From NCBI RefSeq assembly GCF_008370685.1, contig NZ_VTZU01000021.1, forward strand, positions 1 to 64,000: 64,000 nt of DNA, read 5' to 3'. Source of the DNA: Aquimarina sp. RZ0 (GTDB lineage Bacteria > Bacteroidota > Bacteroidia > Flavobacteriales > Flavobacteriaceae). The notes under the pieces are model-generated. The model searched no databases, was not told the DNA's origin, and was given only the letters and a program-made list of their open reading frames with translations. Positions 44,377-53,715 of this stretch are shown in pieces. The position numbers were made by a program, and so were the translations under genes. Positions within the stretch are counted from its first letter, which is position 1, and each line of letters begins with the position of its first letter.

Positions 44377-44953
44377 CCGTCCCATTAAAATCTCCTTCAT
44401 ACATCGCATGAATGTTTAATACTGAATGAAATCCTCGCCCATGTTTTGGTTGCAAAGACAAACTACCGTCTTTTACAGCTATTTCCTGTCCGTTTAGAAG
44501 TATTGCAATTATTTCATTGTTTGATGAATTATGATACCCGTTATTATAATGATAATTATAGTCATCCGGATTCATGGTTCTTATAATCAGTTCTAGAGTT
44601 TCTCCAGTATCCAAGGTATATAATATACTCTCTGCTCCATTGTTCAATCCTCCTAAGCCGGCGTTAGTAACTTGATAAACATACCTACCTTGAGGGCCAT
44701 TTTGATTTTGAATTTCTCCAAAACTATATACATCATTATGATTACATCTATGATCACAAGTATGTATTATAGGTCTGTTGGGTTTTGGTTTTCTAATAAC
44801 AGGTTCGGGTCTTCTGGAGACCACTACTACTTCTGGAAGCGGAAGATCTATATTAATATCAATGGATACACCTCCTCCAATTCTTACTTGTGCAAAAGAA
44901 GTTAATGTACTAAGAAATAAGCTGGTAATTAGAAGTAATTGAGTCTTTTTCAT
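44366..44953 (-). CDS. Exported hypothetical protein
   Basis: From the ATG at 44953 the product is 195 residues with a clear signal peptide (MKKTQLLLITSLFLSTLTSFAQ). The mature part has a Pro/Arg-rich segment (RRPEPVIRKPKPNRP), a Cys-His cluster (HTCDHRCNHN), and a His/Asn/Tyr-rich region (DDYNYHYNNGYHN). The Cys-His cluster could bind metal, but this is inference. I do not recognise a family. An earlier in-frame ATG at 45031 would put a polar stretch before the signal peptide and was not used. Confidence 0.65.
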   Translation of the reverse strand: MKKTQLLLITSLFLSTLTSFAQVRIGGGVSIDINIDLPLPEVVVVSRRPEPVIRKPKPNRPIIHTCDHRCNHNDVYSFGEIQNQNGPQGRYVYQVTNAGLGGLNNGAESILYTLDTGETLELIIRTMNPDDYNYHYNNGYHNSSNNEIIAILLNGQEIAVKDGSLSLQPKHGRGFHSVLNIHAMYEGDFNGTVNF

Positions 44954-45047
44954 GATTCGTTTTTTATATTGAATATCCTTATCAAATAACATACCATACT
45001 TTATTTTAAAAAAGAATAAAACTCTAATCACTTAGTACACTGAAAAA

Positions 45048-45140
45048 TAAACTAGCTCGGCGCAAGACACGAGGTCTTTACTGAAAAAAATATTTTCCAT
45101 TTCGAGGAATACGGAGCATTTAAATCTCGATTATCGAGTA
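45048..45140 (+). repeat. Five-copy structured intergenic repeat, copy 3
   Basis: A diverged forward copy: AAACTAGCTCGGCGCAAG to CTCGATTATCGAG. Hairpin 3 is intact while hairpins 1 and 2 have lost several pairs. A copy of the second repeat family follows 50 bp downstream in the same spacer. Confidence 0.8.
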
Positions 45141-45189
45141 GAAATAGAAAATATCAATTACTGATCACCAAAAATAACTGAGGTTTGTT

Positions 45190-45282
45190 ATTGAACTCAT
45201 CTTGAGTAATGGTTTTCAGCCGAAAAGTTTGGATTTTGTACTATAATGAAGTAGGTTTTTTTTCAGTATAGCCATAGATATG
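45190..45282 (+). repeat. Three-copy modular repeat, copy a
   Basis: Shares TGAACTCATCTT, ATGGTTTTCA and CCGAAAAGTTTGGATTTT with copies at 53223-53375 (reversed) and 61741-61826. It also carries the hairpin module CTATAATGA...TCAGTATAG found in the 53-kb copy. Confidence 0.75.
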
Positions 45283-45317
45283 TTCGTATTTACAGTTAGC
45301 AACCATTTCTTAAAAAA

Positions 45318-47363
45318 TCATTCGGGGTATTCTATCCTAAGATGATAAATATTGGTAAGCTTTCTTTTGAACACTTTTTTTATTTGCTGAATTTCTTTGA
45401 AGGTAATATTAGCATTCAGAAATTGACCGTTTTCCATTTGCTTATTAATAATTTTCTCTACAAAAGAATCAATTAAACTACTAGTAGGATTTTTTAAACT
45501 TTTTGAAGCTGCTTCCACACTATCGCTCATCATTAATATTGCCGTCTCTTTAGAAAAAGGCTTTGGTCCAGGATACTGAAAATCTTCGATGGCAACATTT
45601 TCATTAACTTCTTTAGCCTTTGTATAGAAATAATATACTGTGCTGGTTCCATGATGTGTTCTAATAAAATCAATAACACGATCAGGCAACTTATTTTTCT
45701 TAGCTATTTCTACACCTCTTATGACGTGGTTTATTATAATTTTGGCACTTTCTCCAGAAGATAAAACATCGTGAGCGTTACCTGATGCTGTTTGGTTTTC
45801 TGTAAAATAAATCGGATTAGTCATTTTACCAATATCATGATATAATGCTCCTACCCGCACCAACATGGCATTGGCCCCTATCTCATTCGCTGCTGCTTCT
45901 GCAATATTGGCTACATTTAGAGAATGATGAAAAGTCCCCGGAGCTTTGTCTGATAACTCTTTTAATAATGAAGAATTCGTATCACTTAATTCTAATAATG
46001 AAACATCAGAAATTAATCCAAATACTTTTTCATATGCATAGATTAAAGGGTGAACAATCAATGTTGCAAATCCACTAATTACAAAAAGACCTATAGTCAT
46101 CCAGTCAATATCACTAATACTACCTTCATGAATAATATGAAAAGCAATATATGCCAAAATGTAGATCATCGTAATCTGTCCAACAGATACAAATAAATTC
46201 GCTCTCTTATAGGATTCTGAAATTGTTAAAATCGTAACAATCCCGGCGATAATCTGTAAAAAAGTATATTCATAACTATTAGGAACCACAAATCCTAAAA
46301 TTAGTATTGTAACTACATGTGTAAACAATCCTAATCTGGAATCAAAGAATGCTTTTAGAATTAATGGTAATATACATATGGGTACTATATAAATATATTC
46401 TGATTTATATTTGACAACCAATGTGGTTATCAGTACCATGATTAAAACATTAAAAGCAATAAAGGTAATCTGGGTATTATTTTTAAATATTTCAGGACGA
46501 TACTTTTTTATAAAAAGCAACAACATTAACAACGCTAATGAAACCAAAATACTATATCCAAAAACGATCCAATAAAAATTCTTATCACTCCAAACCTGCG
46601 ATTGATACTCAGCCTTCAGAGAATTCAATATCTGCAAACGGTCTCCTTCTACTACTTCTCCTTTTGCTATAATTCTACTTCCTTTAGAAACACCACCTCG
46701 AGTAGATAATACTTGTGCAAGTTCATTATCTAATGTACTTTGTGTTAGTTTTTTATCCAGGGACACATTGGGTTTTACTAAATCATAAAATAATGCTACA
46801 TACCCACTTTTGAATTTAACATATTCGCTATTTTCAATACGAGAATTAATAAGTTGCGTTACAGCATTAGGAGTCGCAATTTGGCCGTAAGTAATTGCTT
46901 CTGCTTTATTGCCCTTATTTAAGAATATTTGTCGTTTCTTATCATACGAATATGTTTCTTGTAAAACTCCATACCTATATATATCGTTCAATAAAATCCG
47001 TCCAAAAAGCTTAGCTTTTCTAGAAGCACTGCTTTGATCTAGGGTTTCTAAATTCTCTCTAAAAGCTCTATTATAATTATCCCTTGCGTTATTAGGTATA
47101 ACAGTATCATACTTAAAATAAGGAATCACACTCTCTGTAATACGCTTTTTATCGGTGTCAATATCTTCCTGAGTTTTAGCAATAGCAAAATCAAAAGGCG
47201 CATATAGATTTTCATATTGCCAGGGTTTTCCTTTTATGAACTCATATTTAAACACTCCTCCTTTTGGGAATAAGTATACAATTAAAACCAAGGTTGTTAT
47301 AAAAAGGAATACCTTATATATAAAAGATTGGTTTTTATAAAAATTATTTAGATAGTTTTTCAC
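45318..47363 (-). CDS. 7TM-HD family phosphohydrolase (PgpH/YqfF-like)
   Basis: A 681-residue membrane protein: one N-terminal helix (VFLFITTLVLIVYLF), an extracytoplasmic 7TMR-HDED domain (about 45-265), seven membrane helices (about 270-465), and a cytosolic HD domain (about 475-640) with HHSLNVANIAEAA and ALYHDIGKMTNP metal ligands. Family members such as Listeria PgpH degrade cyclic di-AMP, which controls potassium and osmolyte balance; this is the likely role. The start at 47363 is GTG. The thiolase gene is divergent. Confidence 0.9.
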   Translation of the reverse strand: MKNYLNNFYKNQSFIYKVFLFITTLVLIVYLFPKGGVFKYEFIKGKPWQYENLYAPFDFAIAKTQEDIDTDKKRITESVIPYFKYDTVIPNNARDNYNRAFRENLETLDQSSASRKAKLFGRILLNDIYRYGVLQETYSYDKKRQIFLNKGNKAEAITYGQIATPNAVTQLINSRIENSEYVKFKSGYVALFYDLVKPNVSLDKKLTQSTLDNELAQVLSTRGGVSKGSRIIAKGEVVEGDRLQILNSLKAEYQSQVWSDKNFYWIVFGYSILVSLALLMLLLFIKKYRPEIFKNNTQITFIAFNVLIMVLITTLVVKYKSEYIYIVPICILPLILKAFFDSRLGLFTHVVTILILGFVVPNSYEYTFLQIIAGIVTILTISESYKRANLFVSVGQITMIYILAYIAFHIIHEGSISDIDWMTIGLFVISGFATLIVHPLIYAYEKVFGLISDVSLLELSDTNSSLLKELSDKAPGTFHHSLNVANIAEAAANEIGANAMLVRVGALYHDIGKMTNPIYFTENQTASGNAHDVLSSGESAKIIINHVIRGVEIAKKNKLPDRVIDFIRTHHGTSTVYYFYTKAKEVNENVAIEDFQYPGPKPFSKETAILMMSDSVEAASKSLKNPTSSLIDSFVEKIINKQMENGQFLNANITFKEIQQIKKVFKRKLTNIYHLRIEYPE

Positions 47364-47544
47364 CAGAATACCCGTATAAATTAATCAAAAGTACTAAAAA
47401 ATAAGTCAGTATAAATATCAAAAAAATGAAGTGTATCTCTAAAATTTAAACTTACGAAATCCAATATGTAACTTCCTTATGAAGATCCTTTAAAAATCAT
47501 TAAATTCGCAAAAGAACAAACATACACATATTAAAATAACTATA

Positions 47545-48723
47545 ATGAGTAAAGAAGTAGTAATAGTATCGGCTGTACGTACTCCTATTGGTAGTTTTTT
47601 AGGAAAGCTATCGACAATTCCTGCAACTCAATTAGGAGCAATTGCTATTAAAGGTGCGTTAGATAAGATTAACCTTGATCCTTCCTTGGTTGAAGAAGTA
47701 TTCATGGGAAATGTTGTACAAGCTGGAAACGGACAAGCACCCGCCAGACAAGCTGCTATTGCTGCAGGAATTGGTCATAATGTTCCGTGTACTACTATCA
47801 ATAAAGTATGTGCCAGTGGTATGAAAGCTGTGATGCACGCTGCGCAGGCCATTGCATTGGGAGATGCTGATATTATTGTTGCTGGAGGAATGGAAAATAT
47901 GAGCCTGATTCCTCATTATGTACGATTAAGAACCGGTCACAAATTTGGCCCTCAAACTTTTGAGGATGGTATGCAAAAAGATGGTCTTGTTGACGCCTAC
48001 GACAAAAATGCCATGGGTGTTTGCGCAGATTTATGTGCTACAGAACACAATTTTAGCAGAGAAGAACAAGATTCCTATGCCATACAATCTTATGAACGTT
48101 CTGCAAAGGCCTGGTCTGAAGGTAAATTTGATAATGAAGTTATACCTGTAGAAGTTCCGCAACGTCGAGGAGAACCTATCATCGTTTCTGAAGATGAAGA
48201 ATACAAAAATGTAAAAATTGAAAAAATTCCTGCACTTCGTCCCGCATTCTCCAAAGATGGAACTGTAACCGCCGCGAATGCTTCTACCATAAATGATGGT
48301 GCCGGAGCGGTTATTGTTATGAGTGCAGAAAAAGCTGCAGAATTAAAACTTACTCCGTTGGTTAAAATAAAAAGCTATGCAGATGCAGCACAGGAACCAA
48401 AGTGGTTTACTACAGCTCCTGCCAAAGCTTTACCAAAAGCAATAGAAAAAGCAGGAATTACACTAAATGATGTAGATTTCTTTGAATTTAATGAAGCGTT
48501 TGCTGTGGTTGGATTAGCCAATATGAAAATATTAGGGTTAAACGATGCTAATACAAATGTGAATGGTGGTGCTGTATCACTTGGTCATCCACTTGGGTGT
48601 TCTGGAGTGCGTATCCTGATAACATTAATGAATGTACTGGAACAAAACGATGCTAAAACAGGAGCTGCAGCTATATGTAATGGCGGCGGAGGTGCTTCGG
48701 CTATGGTTCTTGAACGCATGTAA
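47545..48723 (+). CDS. Acetyl-CoA C-acyltransferase (thiolase)
   Basis: A 392-residue thiolase that condenses or cleaves acyl-CoAs. Catalytic residues fall exactly at the well-known positions: Cys89 (NKVCASGMKAVM), His348 (SLGHPLGCSG) and Cys378 (AAICNGGGGASA). The biosynthetic type (acetoacetyl-CoA formation) is likely because of length and similarity to PhaA/AtoB, though degradative use is possible. The next gene, an NlpC/P60 peptidase, starts 42 bp later in the same direction. Confidence 0.94.
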   Translation: MSKEVVIVSAVRTPIGSFLGKLSTIPATQLGAIAIKGALDKINLDPSLVEEVFMGNVVQAGNGQAPARQAAIAAGIGHNVPCTTINKVCASGMKAVMHAAQAIALGDADIIVAGGMENMSLIPHYVRLRTGHKFGPQTFEDGMQKDGLVDAYDKNAMGVCADLCATEHNFSREEQDSYAIQSYERSAKAWSEGKFDNEVIPVEVPQRRGEPIIVSEDEEYKNVKIEKIPALRPAFSKDGTVTAANASTINDGAGAVIVMSAEKAAELKLTPLVKIKSYADAAQEPKWFTTAPAKALPKAIEKAGITLNDVDFFEFNEAFAVVGLANMKILGLNDANTNVNGGAVSLGHPLGCSGVRILITLMNVLEQNDAKTGAAAICNGGGGASAMVLERM

Positions 48724-48765
48724 ATTTAAATTTTTTATAATAAAAACCCGTAACTAAATCACTAC

Positions 48766-49515
48766 ATGCAATACGGTATTTGCAATCTGAGTATTGTCCC
48801 TTTACGTTTTGAACCCAAGGATTCCAGTGAGATGGTATCACAAGTTTTATATGGAGAACATTTTAAAATCCTGGAAAAACGAAAAAAATGGAGTCAGGTA
48901 CGTTTGGCCTTTGACGCATACGAAGGCTGGATAGATAATAAACAATTTACAGAACTTACAAAGGAAGAATATAATCGTTTTGACACACAACCATTAGATT
49001 TGGCATCAGACCTGATAGACTTTGTTAGTCTTAAAGACAATCAATTAATGCCAATCCCGTTAGGTTCTTCCTTAGGTGCTCTGGATTTTTTTGACCATCA
49101 GTACGAAGGAAACCGAATTAATGGCATACAGCCTAAGGATAACGTGATAGAAACTGCATTTCTTTTTCTTAACGCACCATACTTATGGGGAGGCAAAACA
49201 AATTTTGGTATTGATTGTAGTGGTCTTACCCAAATGGTCTATAAACTCAATGGTCATAAATTATTGAGAGATGCTTCCCTGCAAGCTACACAAGGAGATC
49301 CTTTAAGTTTTATTGAAGAGAGTGAACCCGGCGATCTGGCTTTCTTTGATAATGAAGAAGGAGTGATTACTCACGTGGGCGTAATTATGAAAGATAATTA
49401 CATTATCCATGCACACGGTAAAGTACGTGTTGATCGCTTGGATCATACAGGTATTTTTAATAATGAAAAACGTGCCTATACTCATAAATTAAGGGTTATC
49501 AAACGTATTATTTGA
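48766..49515 (+). CDS. NlpC/P60 (C40) family peptidase
   Basis: A 249-residue protein with an N-terminal SH3-like domain (about 1-62, VPLRFEPKDSSEMVSQVLYGE) and a C-terminal NlpC/P60 domain with catalytic Cys151 (FGIDCSGLTQMVY), His203 (ITHVGVIM) and a third residue at His215 or His217. It lacks a signal peptide, so a cytosolic murein-peptide recycling role, as in YkfC-type gamma-D-glutamyl endopeptidases, is the best inference. Its stop codon lies inside a 19-bp perfect inverted repeat. Confidence 0.9.
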   Translation: MQYGICNLSIVPLRFEPKDSSEMVSQVLYGEHFKILEKRKKWSQVRLAFDAYEGWIDNKQFTELTKEEYNRFDTQPLDLASDLIDFVSLKDNQLMPIPLGSSLGALDFFDHQYEGNRINGIQPKDNVIETAFLFLNAPYLWGGKTNFGIDCSGLTQMVYKLNGHKLLRDASLQATQGDPLSFIEESEPGDLAFFDNEEGVITHVGVIMKDNYIIHAHGKVRVDRLDHTGIFNNEKRAYTHKLRVIKRII

Positions 49516-49539
49516 TATCCTATCAAATAATACGTTTGA
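49499..49539. repeat. 19-bp perfect inverted repeat over a stop codon
   Basis: TCAAACGTATTATTTGATA (49499-49517) and its exact complement (49521-49539) are separated by TCC. The peptidase stop codon is inside the left arm. No T-run follows, so it is not a standard terminator. Confidence 0.85.
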
Positions 49540-50335
49540 CTGAGTTCTATAATCTTGTTTAGACATAAAGGAAAATTAAGGCATCTTTATAACCTTTATT
49601 TTATCATGAAATAGCAACAATAAAGATCAAATTTTAATGGGAAATTTTATATCTTGAATAGTATACTAGTTATTGAACATTTTTATAATTATCAACTAGA
49701 ATTACCAGCATCTTAAAAGGAGAATTATCCCTGCATATTAAAACTTAATCTCTTAAAAAAATCTTAATACCTTTTTTATAAAAATCAAAACCTTTCTAAA
49801 AAAAAACCAACAACACACTCTATTACAACCAGTTATTTTTTACAAAAATTAACTAAAATTAACAATAAAAATTTGATATCATAAAAAAAACCTAATTAGT
49901 ATTTTTTTAGAAAATTAAACTACCCAAAGTTTCAAAATTAAATCTAATTTTGTAGTAATATAAACTACTAAAAACACAAACCTACTACTCAATGAAAACA
50001 AAACTCAAAACGATCAAACCATTAGTAACTGAAATGGTAACGATTGGTTCTAAATATTCAATTAGAACCTAAAAACACTTTTATTTTAATTAAATCATCG
50101 TTAATTCTTTAGTGTTAACATAGGATAAGAAAGCTTATTTCTTCTATGGAAGGTTTTTTTAGTAAAAAACAATTTCACGGCTAGTAAACAGCTTTTTATT
50201 TTCGTATGCTTTTTGATATTATTTTGTATAAAATGATATCGAAAAAAGTTTCTTAATTTAAAAATTCCTGCCTCCTATTTACACTATCCATTGACGATTA
50301 TAATTTCTTAAAAAAATTCTAACACAAACCAAATT
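49540..50335. other. Long AT-rich spacer upstream of the CBM protein gene
   Basis: Almost 800 bases with a TAATTTTG -7-like box at 49945-49952 followed by a 26-codon frame at 49992-50072 (see that entry). The remainder is AT-rich with no other signal I can support. Confidence 0.5.
49992..50072 (+). CDS. Possible small peptide
   Basis: A 26-residue frame, starting MKTKLKTIKPLVTEM and ending SKYSIRT, lies 39 bases after a TAATTTTG box. Its N-terminus is basic, with no hydrophobic core. It may be a small protein, a leader peptide of the gene at 50336, or chance. Nothing but position supports it. Confidence 0.25.
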   Translation: MKTKLKTIKPLVTEMVTIGSKYSIRT

Positions 50336-53032
50336 ATGAAAACTAGAATTCGTATTTTATTACTTATGGTCATTCTGACCACATTTGCTGAAGCCAACGC
50401 ACAGCAACGACCATCCTTTAACAAAAGTAAGGATATTTTAATCGCTCAATTTGATAGTAAACCAGATATTGACGATATCCATGCGCAAGCAGCTCTAGGT
50501 AGCATGTTAGCTCATGATGATTTAAAAAATGTAAAGTATTATGCGGTTGCAGGTGCTATTGGAACTCAAGGAGGTAGATTTATCGACTCCGATGCACTCT
50601 TTAATATGGCTTTTGGTAATAACTGGACAGATGCTGATGCTAATTGGTCTGCATCAGTGAACAAGATTAAAAATAAAGTGATTCCTATCCTACAGAATGG
50701 TGGTAAGGTATGGGTACAAGAGGCTGGTCAGTCTGATATAACAGCAGACTGGATTGCTGAGGTATTAAAAACCGTTAATGCTGCGACTGTAAAATCAAAT
50801 GTAATTGTAGTGCAACACAGTAAATGGAACGAAGACAAAACAACTAATTCTGACCTTCGCTATGTAAAAAACAAAGCAAAATATTTTGCTATTGATGACG
50901 GGAATGCTCCTGATGGTGCTTCTTGGGGAGATCGAGGACCTTGGGGAACTCCAGAATATAGAAATAAAAACAAAAGCTGGATCAATCGAGCAAAATCTTC
51001 TCCGAATGCCAAAGCAAAACAATTATGGATAGAAGCTGATCGCGTGATCCAAAACCATAATCACTTTCCATCACATTCGCATATTTCTTCTGGAGGTGTA
51101 GACTATTCTGACTGTGCAGAAAACTGGTGGATCTTTGAAATTGGAGCTAAAGCAAACAACATAACTAAATTTTGGAACAGATATGTAACCAATACTACAG
51201 GATCTAATCCTGATCCTAATCCTCCTGGAGGTGGTGATGGCGGTAACGGTGGTGACAGCTGTGTTGCTGTTGAACGAAATGGTGTAGCAGCAGTAGAAGC
51301 TGAACATTTTACTAGCCAGTCAAAAACTGGAAAAAGAAAGTGGTATACATTTGATCAAAATAATTCTAATGGACCTAAGCCAGATCCAGATGGTTTACAT
51401 AAAAATGGTTCAAGTGAAGGAGGGTATCTTGAGATTTTACCAGATACCAGAGTAACTCACGGAGATCCTCTTAATGGTGATAACTTTAGTAATGATCCAG
51501 GAAAGCACGCTATAGTTAACTATAAAGTAAAATTCTCAAGTGCTGGTAAATACTTTGTTTGGGTGAGAGCGTATTCTTCTGGAACAGAAGATAATGGAGT
51601 GCACGTAGGAATCAATGGAACCTGGCCAGAATCTGGAAAAAGATTACAATGGTGTGCTGGTAAAAATCAGTGGACCTGGGAGAGTAAGCAACGTACTGGA
51701 GCTAATCACTGTGGTGAAGCACAAAAGATATTCCTTAATGTTCCTAGCGCAGGAGTACATACAATTTCATTCTCTATGAGAGAAGATGGATTCGAAATGG
51801 ATAAATTTGTTTTATCCAAAGCATACAATAAGCCAACTGGAACAGGACCTGCAGAAGTACTTACAGATTGCAATGGTGACGGCGGAGGAAACCCTCCTAC
51901 ATCTGCTAAAATTAAAGTTCCTGGAACTTTTGAAGCTGAAGCTTTCCAGAGTAAAAATGGAAGTGTTAAAACAGAAAACACTCCTGGATCATCAGGAAAA
52001 AATCTTGGGTTTATTAAAAATGGAGATTATGTAGATTATCAGGTTGAAATAGCGTCTGACGGAACCTACTCTCTTGATGTAATGGCTTCTAGTGCAGGAG
52101 CAGGAGGAAAAATTGAAGTACTTGAAGCTGGATCTGTTGTTGGTACGATTAACATCACAGCAAATGGTAAATGGCATACTTACAAAAAGTATTCTGCTAA
52201 TGTCTCTCTAAAAGCTGGTACCAAAAAATTAAGACTATTATTTAAAGGCGGAAATGGATTTTTATTCAATGTAGACAAGATCATTACCAAAAAAGTTGGA
52301 AACAGTGGTTCTGGTTCTCAGTCCAAAACGGTAACTTTATCTCCTATCCACGATGCATATTTAGATAGAAATACCAGACATAATATCAATATGATTAGAA
52401 TAGAACAAGCTAAACGTTCTGGATATTTAATGTTTGACCTTTCTTCTGTAAAAGGTAACATTCAGAAAGCTGAACTTAAATTCACAATTGCCGGAGATGC
52501 AGGAAATGGTAATGTTACTGTCCATAGAGGTAATAAAAATAACTGGACAGAACAGAATTTATCTAAGAATAACAAACCAGGTAAAGCACAATCTTTGGGA
52601 AGTATAAATAGTAACTTTGCTGTTGGAAATACTAAAACAGTAGCGTTAAAAACCGGATCAATTACAGGTGATAAGCTTTCTTTAATTATAGAAGCTACCT
52701 CAGGAAATGATTTTGCTATTGCTTCTAAAGAAAATGCTGCTGGTAAACCTCAATTAGTGATTACATATACTACTACTAGAGAAAATAATATTGAAGAAAA
52801 TGCAATTAAGATTTTCCCTAATCCAGTAGTAGAAACTATTAATTTCTCAAGTGAAATAAATATCGGTCGCGTGAAAGTGTTTAATTCTATAGGAAAGTTA
52901 CAAAAAGATGTAATTTTTGAAGAAGGAGAAAATACTCTTGATATCAAAAATTTATCTACAGGATATTATATCCTTAAAATTATCGATACAGAGAATAAAG
53001 TAATAGCTGTTCAAAAAATAGTTAAACAATAA
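50336..53032 (+). CDS. T9SS-secreted multidomain protein with carbohydrate-binding modules
   Basis: An 898-residue extracellular protein. After a signal peptide ([17 protein letters not shown]) comes a region (about 30-285) reading [27 protein letters not shown], which resembles the Asp-rich start of nucleoside-hydrolase-like folds but which I cannot assign. A Gly/Pro/Asp linker follows. Two CBM-like beta-sandwiches come next (about 315-505 and 528-655; the second is CBM6-like with [11 protein letters not shown] and [14 protein letters not shown]), then a DNRLRE-like domain (about 665-825, [20 protein letters not shown]), and a type A T9SS sorting domain ([20 protein letters not shown]). It is probably a polysaccharide-acting enzyme, activity unknown. 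A terminator follows. Confidence 0.85.
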   Translation: MKTRIRILLLMVILTTFAEANAQQRPSFNKSKDILIAQFDSKPDIDDIHAQAALGSMLAHDDLKNVKYYAVAGAIGTQGGRFIDSDALFNMAFGNNWTDADANWSASVNKIKNKVIPILQNGGKVWVQEAGQSDITADWIAEVLKTVNAATVKSNVIVVQHSKWNEDKTTNSDLRYVKNKAKYFAIDDGNAPDGASWGDRGPWGTPEYRNKNKSWINRAKSSPNAKAKQLWIEADRVIQNHNHFPSHSHISSGGVDYSDCAENWWIFEIGAKANNITKFWNRYVTNTTGSNPDPNPPGGGDGGNGGDSCVAVERNGVAAVEAEHFTSQSKTGKRKWYTFDQNNSNGPKPDPDGLHKNGSSEGGYLEILPDTRVTHGDPLNGDNFSNDPGKHAIVNYKVKFSSAGKYFVWVRAYSSGTEDNGVHVGINGTWPESGKRLQWCAGKNQWTWESKQRTGANHCGEAQKIFLNVPSAGVHTISFSMREDGFEMDKFVLSKAYNKPTGTGPAEVLTDCNGDGGGNPPTSAKIKVPGTFEAEAFQSKNGSVKTENTPGSSGKNLGFIKNGDYVDYQVEIASDGTYSLDVMASSAGAGGKIEVLEAGSVVGTINITANGKWHTYKKYSANVSLKAGTKKLRLLFKGGNGFLFNVDKIITKKVGNSGSGSQSKTVTLSPIHDAYLDRNTRHNINMIRIEQAKRSGYLMFDLSSVKGNIQKAELKFTIAGDAGNGNVTVHRGNKNNWTEQNLSKNNKPGKAQSLGSINSNFAVGNTKTVALKTGSITGDKLSLIIEATSGNDFAIASKENAAGKPQLVITYTTTRENNIEENAIKIFPNPVVETINFSSEINIGRVKVFNSIGKLQKDVIFEEGENTLDIKNLSTGYYILKIIDTENKVIAVQKIVKQ

Positions 53033-53083
53033 TAAGACTTTACCGTTTTATAAAATTTAACTAAATATCGTAACATTTTATTT

Positions 53084-53129
53084 AGGGATGTTTTCTATTC
53101 ATATAGAATAGAAAGCATCCCTTTTTTTT
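53084..53129 (+). terminator. Terminator of the CBM protein gene
   Basis: AGGGATG-TTTTCTATT pairs with AATAGAAA-GCATCCCT across a small loop and is followed by eight T's. Confidence 0.9.
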
Positions 53130-53222
53130 ATCTGATATTATCATCTTAAGTTTGCATTAGCTTATTCTTATTTTAAGATCACCTACAACACTTAAAATAT
53201 TACTATATAAAGCTTCGGATAT

Positions 53223-53375
53223 TTGAGTAATGCTGACCTGCAAAATTTACACTTTGCACGCTAATTTTGTTGATTTTTTCAACCATAGCAATGACTATAC
53301 TGAAAAAAACCTACTTCAGTATAACACAAAAGCCAAGCTTTTCGGTTGAAAACCATTCCGCCTAAGATGAGTTCA
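53223..53375 (-). repeat. Three-copy modular repeat, copy b
   Basis: The longest, reverse-oriented copy. It contains all modules: TGAACTCATCTT/GGTTTTCAACCGAAAAG, a TATACTGA...TCAGTATA hairpin, and TTTTGCAGGTCAG...TACTCAA. Copies a and c each lack one module. Confidence 0.75.
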
Positions 53376-53388
53376 TATTATAAAACCA

Positions 53389-53414
53389 AATAAGCCTCAT
53401 CTCTGAGGCTTATT
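53389..53414. terminator. Perfect 11-bp hairpin
   Basis: AATAAGCCTCA and TGAGGCTTATT flank a TCTC loop. It has only weak T-rich flanks, so it may be a minor terminator or part of the adjacent repeat region. Confidence 0.5.
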
Positions 53415-53715
53415 GATTTGTTAAACTTAACTTCATGAGAAGTTAAAAATTCCAATTTTTCTTTTACTTCTTCTCTTCTGATATCAAAAATAGGATTGTC
53501 TTATTATTTCTCAAAAAAATATTAAGAAACGGAGGCTGTATTATCGACAAAAAACAATTAAAATCGACAAAAGACATGTAGCTATTAACTTCTCCGAACA
53601 TTAACAAGGTTTGGTAAAAAGTTTCATCATATAAATCTAATTAAACGCCAGTAATACATTGCATAAATTTCATTAATATCGTAACATTACATCTTCAAAA
53701 TTTGTAATTCACTTT

